DNA of 32,096 nucleotides from an uncultured Bacteroidales bacterium (GTDB taxonomy: Bacteria; Bacteroidota; Bacteroidia; Bacteroidales; FEN-979): contig CAJBYO010000099.1 of the NCBI GenBank assembly GCA_903959905.1, positions 1 to 32,096 on the forward strand. The letters run 5' to 3'. Positions 1 to 9,000 of this stretch are shown here, one piece after another. The translations under genes were made by a program, and so were the position numbers. The notes beneath the pieces were generated by a model. It made no database searches, was not told where the DNA came from, and was given only the letters and a program-made list of their open reading frames with translations. The first letter of the stretch is position 1; every line of letters starts with the position of its first letter.

Positions 1-3000
1 AATACCGGGTCACCCCATGTGTAGGTCGTACCCGATGGTACAATACCATTCGTATTATTAACCGGAGATGCCGTAAAGGACGCACTGCCGCAAATCGTAT
101 TGGTCATCGCCGTGATGGCCGGCGTCGGATTCACCGTCACCACAAAATCAAACACAGTCCCATTACAACCATTAATCGAAGGCGTTATCAAATAATGCAC
201 AACAACCGGACTGTTGGTTGAATTCACAAGTGTTTCTGTAATCGTTGCACTGGAACCGGATCCTGTCGTCGGGGTGATCCCTGAAACAGCGTCCCTGCTC
301 CATGTAAACGTCGGAGCGGGAATAGTGGCACTGGTGGCAGTATAGATGTATTCCGTACCGCTGCAGCGGGTTTGTGTCGATGCACTGTTGATGACTGCAG
401 TCGGGTAGTTGGTGAGTGTTACTTCATCAAAGGTGTTGCAGGAACCATTCACAATGGTCCAGCGCAATACGGTTATTCCGTAGGAGGTTACCCCTGTAAC
501 TGTTGAAGTTGCAGAGTTTAAGCTGGTAATTGCACCAGGTCCGCTGATCTTCGTCCAGGTTCCTGTTCCGGGTGCCGCGGCATTTCCTGCCAGGGTAAAG
601 GTGCTGTTGTCGCAGTTAAACTGATCGGTGCCTGCTGCTGCTGCGGGTGCATTGGTCAGCGTAACTTCATCATAGGTGCTGCATGTATTGTTCACAATCG
701 TCCAGCGAAGTACGGCCGTAACTCCGGCGGTAACACTGACTGTCGTGTTATAAAGATTTGCATTGGTAATGGACGCCGTGCCTGTTTCAACTGTCCAGGT
801 TCCTGTGCCCGGTGCAGGTTCATTCCCTGCGAGGGTAAAGCTGGCATCGTTGCAATGAGCCTGGTCAACTCCTGCTGCTGCCATCGGTGCGTTGTACAGG
901 GTCACATCATCATAACTGCTGCAGGTGCCGTTCACAATGGTCCAGCGGAGAACTGTCGTTCCGCCAACGGTGACGTCTGTAACTGAGGTTGTGGGTGAAT
1001 TCAGAGAGGTGATGGTTCCCGGCCCGCTGATCTTGGTCCATGTGCCGGTGCCCGGTGTGGCTGTATTGCCGGCAAGGGTAAAAGTAGTTGCATTGTCGCA
1101 ATGGTACTGATCATCACCTGCGGCTGCTTTTGGTGCATTGTATAAGGTGACTTCATCAAAGGTATTGCATGAACTGTTGACAATGGTCCAGCGGAGAACT
1201 GTCGTTCCGCCTACCGTAACACCCGTCACGGTGGATGTAGCCGAATTTAATGCAGTAATCGATCCGGGCCCGCTGGTGATTGTCCAGGTTCCCGTTCCCG
1301 GTGTGGCTGCATTACCGGCAAGGGTAAATGAGGTAGTATTGTCGCAATGATTCTGGTCGGCTCCCGCCGCTGCAACAGGTGCATTATATAAGGTAACTTC
1401 ATCGAAGGAACTGCATGTATTGTTCACAATGGTCCAGCGCATTACAACCGTTGATCCCACGGGAACTCCCGTAACCGTTGATGTGGCTGAATTGAGATCT
1501 GTAATGGTACCTGTTCCGCTGATCTTTGTCCAGGTGCCGGTGCCTGGTGTAGCTGCATTGCCTGCCAGGGTAAAGGTCGTAAGGCCGTCGCAATGATACT
1601 GATCAACTCCCGCTGCTGCTACCGGTGCATTATATAAGGTAACTTCATCGAAGGTGTTGCATGTGCCGTTAACAATAGTCCAGCGCAGTACAGTGGTTGA
1701 ACCAGCAGGGACATCGGTTATCGTTGTTGATTCTGAATTCGCCGTTGTGATGGTTCCTGGTCCGCTGATCTTGGTCCAAGTACCTGTTCCCGGTGTTGCT
1801 GCATTGCCGGCCATCGTAAAGGTGGTAAGGCCATCGCAATGATACTGATCGGCGCCCGCTGCGGCAACCGGTGCATTATATAAGGTAACTTCATCATAGG
1901 TTTCACATGTTCCGTTCACAATGGTCCAGCGAAGTACTGCCGTCGATCCGACGGGAACTCCAGTAACACCAGATGTTGCTGAATGTAATGATGTAATGGT
2001 TGCTGTACCGCTGATCTTGGTCCAGGTTCCTGTTCCCGGAGCAGCTGTGTTGCCCTCCAGCGTGAAGGAGGTAAGCCCGTCACAATGATTCTGGTCGTCG
2101 CCTGCTGCGGCTACCGGAGCATTATATAAGATAACATCATCATAGGTGTTGCATGTGCCGTTCACAATGGTCCAGCGAAGTGTGGTTGTCCCTCCTACTG
2201 TTACACCTGTAACTGTTGATGTGGGAGAATTAATATCTGTTATGGATCCGGGGCCGGTGATAATTGTCCATGTTCCCGTACCTGGTGTGGCTGCATTGCA
2301 GGCCAGGGTGAATGTGGTGGTGTTGTCGCAGTGATACTGATCGCCACCCGCTGCGGCAACCGGCGCATTATATAAGGTAACATCATCATAGGTGTTGCAT
2401 GTGCCGTTAACGATTGTCCACCGGAGTACGGTGGTGTATCCTACGGTTAATCCTGTGACCGTTGATGTCGGTGAATTCGGTGAGGTAATTGAACCGGGTC
2501 CGCTGATGATCGTCCATGTTCCGGTTCCCGGGGTGGCGGTATTGCCCGCCAGGGTAAATGTCGTAAGACCGTCGCAATGATTCTGGTCTGACCCTGCTGC
2601 GGCGATTGGTGCATTGTATAAAGTAACGTCATCGAAACTGCTGCAGGTGCCGTTTACGATGGTCCAGCGCATAACGGTTGTTCCACCGACTGTAACGCCT
2701 GTAACCGTTGTGGTGGCTAAGTTGATATCCGTGATGGAGCCCGGACCGCTGATCTTGGTCCATGTGCCGGTTCCAGGGGTGGCTGCGTTGCCGGCCAGGG
2801 TAAATGTCGTTGTATTGTCGCAATGGTTCTGGTCTGACCCTGCTGCGGCTGCAGGTGCATTATTTAATGTAATATCATCAAAGCTGCTGCACAGTCCGTT
2901 CACAATGGTCCAGCGAAGCACCAGGGTTGATCCCACCGGTACGCCTGTCACTGTGGAGGTTTCAGAATTCGCTGATGTTATGGTTCCTGTACCGGTCACA

Positions 3001-6000
3001 ATGGTCCATGTACCGGTTCCCGGGGCGGCTGCGTTGCCGGCCAGGGTAAATGTTGTTGAATTGTCGCAATGGTTCTGGTCTGTTCCGGCTGCAGCTGCCG
3101 GTGCATTATATAAGGTAACTTCATCGTAACTGCTGCAGGTTCCGTTCACGATGGTCCAGCGAAGAACAGTCGTGCCACCAACGGTTACACCTGTTACTGT
3201 TGAAGTAGCTGAATTTAATGACGTGATGGTTCCCGGTCCGCTGATCTTGGTCCATGTACCGGTTCCAGGGGTGGCTGCATTGCCTGCAAGGGTAAAGGTG
3301 GTGCTGTTGTCACAATGATTCTGATCTGCTCCGGCGTCTGCAACGGGTGCATTGTATAGTGTCACTTCATCGAAGCTGCTGCATGTTCCGTTTACAATGG
3401 TCCAGCGCATGACAACTGAGGTGCCGACAGGAACGTCGGTTACAGTGGAGGTTTCTGAATTTTCGGAGGTAATGGTACCTGTTCCGCTGATCTTCGTCCA
3501 GGTGCCAGTTCCAGGTGTGGCTGCATTACCGGCCAGGGTAAACGATGTGGAATTGTCGCAATGGTACTGGTTTGTACCGGCATTGGCAGCCGGTGCGTTG
3601 GTGAGGGTCACATCGTCATAGGTGTTGCATGTTCCGTTCACAATGGTCCAGCGCAATACGGTGACGGTTCCCACTGTCACGCCTGTCACCGTTGAGGTTG
3701 GTGAGTTTTCTGAGGTGACTGTTCCGTCGCCGCTGATGATCGTCCATGTTCCGGTTCCCGGGGTGGCAGTGTTTCCAGCAAGGGTGAATGTTGTTGAATT
3801 GGTGCATTGATACTGGTCAGCACCGGCTGCTGCAACAGGTGCATTATATAAGGTGACATCATCAAAGGAACTGCATAATCCGTTCACGATGGTCCAGCGA
3901 AGAACCGTAGTGCCTCCAACAGTTACGCCGGTCACAGTAGATGTAGCTAAATTGATATCCGTGATGGAACCCGGTCCGCTGATCTTGGTCCATGTCCCGG
4001 TTCCCGGGGTAGCGGCGTTACCGCCTAGGGTAAAAGTTGTCAGTCCGTCGCAATGATCCTGGTCGGCACCTGCATTGGCTGCGGGTGCATTATATAAGGT
4101 AACTTCATCGAAAGTGTTGCAGGTTCCGTTTACAATGGTCCACTTTAAAGTAATGGATGTTCCAACCGGAACACCGGTTACTGTTGAAGTTGCAGAATTT
4201 GCCGAGGTAATTGTTCCTGATCCCGTTACGATAGTCCATGTTCCTGTTCCCGGAGTGGCTGCATTGCCGGCAAGGGTAAAGGTGGTAGAGTTGTCGCAAT
4301 GATTCTGATCGGCACCGGCTGCTGCTACAGGGGCATTATATAAGCTAACTTCATCAAATGTGCTGCAGCTGCCATTAACGATGGTCCAGCGCAGTACAGT
4401 TGTTCCGCCCACAGTTACACCTGTTACTGTTGATGTTGCTGAATTCAGGGATGTGATTGTTCCAGGTCCGCTGATCTTTGTCCAGGTTCCTGTTCCCGGT
4501 GTTGCTGCATTGCCCGCAAGGGTGAAAGTGGTTAAATTGTCACAATGATACTGGTCATTGCCGGCTGCTGCAGTGGGTGCATTATATAAGGTAACATCAT
4601 CGGTGGTATTGCATGATCCGTTTACCACGGTCCAGCGCATGACGGTGGTTCCGCCTACGGTTACGCCCGTTACTGTTGATGTTGGAGAGTTTGGTGTGGT
4701 GATTGAACCCGGACCACTTACGATGATCCATGTTCCGGTTCCCGGAGAGGCTGTGTTGCCGGCCAGGGTGAATGTTGTAGTATTATCGCAATGATACTGA
4801 TCATCGCCGGCTGCAGATGCAGGGGCGTTTGTCAGGGTTACTTCATCATAGGTTTCGCAGGATCCATTGACAATAGTCCAGCGCAAAACGGTCGTACCTC
4901 CGGCTGTCACGCCTGTTACGGTAGAGGTTGCAGAATTCAAAGCTGTGATTGATCCGGGACCGCTGATGATGGTCCATGTTCCTGTTCCCGGGGTGGCTGC
5001 ATTGCCTGCCAGGGTGAATGTGCTGTTGTTGCACTGTGCCTGGTCAGAGCCTGCTGCTGCGGCTGGTGCATTGGTAAGGGTTACTTCGTCGAATGTGCTG
5101 CAACTGTTGTTAACGATGGTCCAGCGCAGAGTGGCAGTATGACCGGCAGTAACGGTGACTGTGGTATTGTATAAACTTGCATCAGTAATCGAGGCTGTTC
5201 CTGATTCCAGTGTCCAGGTTCCTGTTCCCGGAGTTGCAGCATTACCGGCAAGGGTAAAGTTTTCATCGTTGCAATGAGCCTGGTCAGCTCCTGCAGCTGC
5301 GGTTGGTGCATTGGTAAGGGTTACATCATCGGATGTATTGCAACCGCCATTCACGATGGTCCAGCGCATCACGGTTGTTGTGCCGACCGGAACGCCTGTC
5401 ACTGTGGAGGTGGGAGAGTTCGGAGAGGTGATGGATCCTGAACCGGTGACAATAGTCCATGTTCCTGTTCCCGGAGTTGCTGTATTACCTGCCAGCGTAA
5501 ATGTCGTTGTATTATCGCAGTGGAACTGATCTGATCCGGCTGCAGCTGTTGGTGCATTATATAAGGTAACTTCATCAAAAGTACTGCATGTTCCTGTAAC
5601 CACTGTCCAGCGCATCACGGTGGTTCCGCCTACGGTTACACCGGTAACGGTTGATGTGGGTGAGTTCGGGGAAGTAATTGAACCGGGGCCACTTACAATG
5701 GTCCATGTTCCGGTTCCCGGTGTGGCCGTATTTCCGGCAAGGGTAAATGTGGTGGTGTTGTCGCAATGATTTTGATCTGACCCGGCATCGGCAACCGGTG
5801 CATTATATAAGGTAACTTCATCAAAGGTGTTGCAGGTTCCGTTTACGATCGTCCAACGCAAAACCGTTGTTCCACCAACGGTTACGCCTGTAACCGTAGA
5901 TGTTGCTGAATTTAATGAAGTAATGCTTCCTGGTCCACTGATCTTTGTCCAGGTTCCCACCCCCGGAGAGGCGGCATTGCCCGCCAGGGTGAAGATCGTT

Positions 6001-9000
6001 GTGTTGTCACAATGGTTTTGATCGGCACCGGCTGCGGCTGCAGGGGCGTTGGTGAGGGTCACTTCGTCATAGGTTTCGCAGGTTCCGTTCACAATGGTCC
6101 AGCGCAAAACAGTCGTACCTCCGGCTGTTACACCTGTTACACCAGAGATTGCTGAATGATCAGATGATATTGTCCCCGGACCGCTGATGATGGTCCAGGT
6201 TCCTGTTCCGGGTGCTGCTGCATTTCCGGCAAGGGTAAAGCTGCTGTTGTTGCACTGTGCCTGGTCGGCTCCTGCCGCAGCGGCGGGAGCATTGCTCAGG
6301 GTTACCTCATCAAAGGTTGTACAACTGCTGTTGACAATGGTCCAGCGCAGTGTGGCTGTGTTACCGGTGGCAACTGTTACTGCAGTATTGTAAAGGCTGG
6401 CATCGGTGATCGTTGCGGTACCGGATTCCAATGTCCATGTTCCGGTTCCCGGAGTGGCCGGATTTCCGACAAGGGTAAAGTTAGCATCGTTGCAATGAGC
6501 CTGGTCGAGTCCTGCTGATGCAATCGGTGCATTGGTGAGGGTGACATCGTCAGAGCTGCTGCACCCGTCGGTCACGATGGTCCAGCGCAATACGACGGTC
6601 GTTCCGACCTGTACACCGGTAACGGTTGTTGTTTCAGAATTGGGTGTCGTGATGGATCCGAATCCGGTCACGATGGTCCAGGTGCCTACACCCGGTGTGG
6701 CTGCATTGCCCGCCAGGGTGAATGTGGTCAGGTTGTCACAATGGTACTGGTCTGTTCCTGCATTGGCTGCCGGTGCATTGGTGAGGGTAACTTCATCAAA
6801 AGTGGTGCAGCCTCCGTTTACAACCGTCCAGCGCATCACCGTGGTGGTTCCGATCGTAACGCCTGTAACTGTAGTTGTTTCTGAATGGAGATCAGTGATG
6901 GTGCCGTCTCCGCTTATTTTTGTCCAGGTGCCCACTCCCGGTGTGGCAGCATTGCCAGCCAGGGTAAAGCTGGTTGTATTATTACAATGATACTGGTCGA
7001 CACCGGCATCTGCGGTGGGTGCATTAAATAAGGTAACTTCATCAAAAGTGCTGCATCCTCCGTTGACAATCGTCCAGCGCAAAACGGTGCTGGTGCCAAC
7101 AGTAACACCTGTTACTTCTGAAGTTGCCGAATTGGGAGAAGTGATCGTTCCGTCGCCGCTGATCTTGGTCCAGGTACCGGTACCGGGGGTGGCTGTGTTG
7201 CCCGCCAGTGTGAAACTGGTTGTGTTGTCGCACAGGTACTGGTCGGCCCCCGCCGCCGCTGCCGGCGCATTGGTGATGGTCACTTCGTCGATGGTATTGC
7301 ACGAACCGTTGACGATGGTCCAGCGAAGCACCGTGGTGCTGCCAGCCGTCACCCCTGTCACCGTCGTGGTTGGCGAGTTGGCGCTTGTGATGGTTCCGTT
7401 GCCGCTGATTTTCGTCCATGTCCCTGTTCCCGGCGTAGCGGTGTTCCCCGCCATGGTAAAGGTACTGTTGTTGCACTGGGTAATATCGGTACCGGCACTT
7501 GAAGCCGGCGCGTTGGTGATAACCACATCGTCAGAGGTGGTGCAACCGTTGTTTACAATTGTCCAGCGAAGAGTCGTTGTACCCCCTGCCGTAACACCGG
7601 TCACCGTCGAGGTGGCGCTGTTCGGCGAGGTTATCGACCCTGGACCGCTCACGATGGTCCACGTACCGGTACCCGGCGAAGCCGCCGCGTTGCCCGCCAG
7701 CGTGAAGGTGCTGTTGTTGCACTGGGCCTGGTCGGCACCGGCAGCAGCAACCTGATAAGTTATGGTTGACAACGTGGTTGATCCCAAACCGCTCTGCACA
7801 TTTTGCCCGTTGATCTTAGCATAAAAGACCCCCGATCCCGATGCTGAAGGAGCCGTAACCAGGGCAGTATAGGTGCCGTTTCCGTTATCCGTCGTTGTAC
7901 TGACTGTTCCAGTTCCCGATTGTCTGAAGAAAGCAACAGTCGCACCACCGGTGGTGATGGTGTTATTGTTTGCATCCTTGGCTGTCACGGTCAGCATCTG
8001 CGTACAGGTGCCGTTCCCGATGATAGTGACGCTGGTTGGAGTTAGGGTCGATTTTGAACCGCTTGGTGGACCGGCAATATACGTTATAACCGATTGAGTC
8101 TGGGATGCCGTGCCACTCTTGACCGGTGAACCGTCCAGGGTCGCTACGAATGTGCCACTGCCAACTGTTGTCGGTGAGGTAACAATGGCTGTGTAGGTGC
8201 CGTCACCAACATCCGTAACAGCACCGATGGTTCCCGTACCGGAAAGCCTGGTGATGGTTACCGTCGCACCACCACCCCCGATGTTGTTGCCGTTGACATC
8301 CTTGGCTGTCACTGTAAGTTTCTGCGTACTGGTTCCATTGGCAGTAATAGTTGCGGAAGTTGGTGTGAGTGTCGAGATCGATGCGTCTGGTTGCCCTTCT
8401 CCAATAATATAATCACTGAACGATGTCATTCCAATTGCCCTCGTTGAAAATGCATTCCGTGCCGACGTCGTTGGTGCTGTCCAGCCAGCTGAATACCGCC
8501 TGACTACAAAATTGCTTGTGATGGCCCCCGACGGGATATCACCGGCCACAAATGTGAATTCAGCTGCATAGGTAGAGAATACGATCCCGCTGTTGGTGAT
8601 CGTGTAATATCGGGTAACTATTTTCCCCGTCTTCAGGCCGGATGTTGAACTGTTCGGGTGCAATCCGGGGGTTGTGAATACCGTCAAATTCCCACCTGAC
8701 GATACGGAAGTAAAATTCACATTTACAGGTGTGTAATTAGAGGCATCTCCTACCGGGAAGTTGAACGATCCTCCTGCTGTTGTAAAATTGTGGCGTACAT
8801 TCCCGTAAACATAATTAAGAGATCCGGGGGCTCCGCTTACTAAATCGCAATTAATAACAAAAGACCCGGTTGTTACCATCCCGATCAGGTCGAGCGTGGC
8901 GCAGTAGACATCGCTGTTGAGTGTGATGCCAGAAGAACTGATCACCTGCAAAATATTGAGGTTCGACACACTGCTGGGAACAAATAACCCCGCTTCATTA

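Larger units (their letters stand above)
403..7755 (-). repeat. Tandem array of about 30 in-frame 246-bp (82-aa) PKD-like units
   Basis: Using the recurring Asn-Ala-Pro codons as the anchor, units fall at 403, 646, 886, then every 246 bp to 4822, then 5065, 5305, 5551, 5797, 6043, 6286, 6526, 6772, 7018, 7264, 7507 and about 7750. All spacings are 240, 243 or 246 bp, so the reading frame is preserved. The unit pattern is AGxDQxxCDNTTxFTLAGN, then ATPGTGTW, a variable loop, VTGVTVGxTTVLRWTIVNG, Cys, and DEVTLTNAP. Each unit has one Cys near its start and one near its end. The pattern resembles the PKD-like domains common in large Bacteroidota surface proteins. Confidence 0.93.

Noticed and set aside
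910..7755. Many plus-strand frames of 60-250 codons across the repeat array
   Set aside because: They are antisense shadows of the repeat units. They recur with the 246-bp period, and the minus-strand frame is continuous with a signal peptide and known domain types.
403..7755. CRISPR array
   Set aside because: The regular spacing is 240-246 bp with similarity along the whole unit and no short repeat/variable spacer pattern; it is protein coding.
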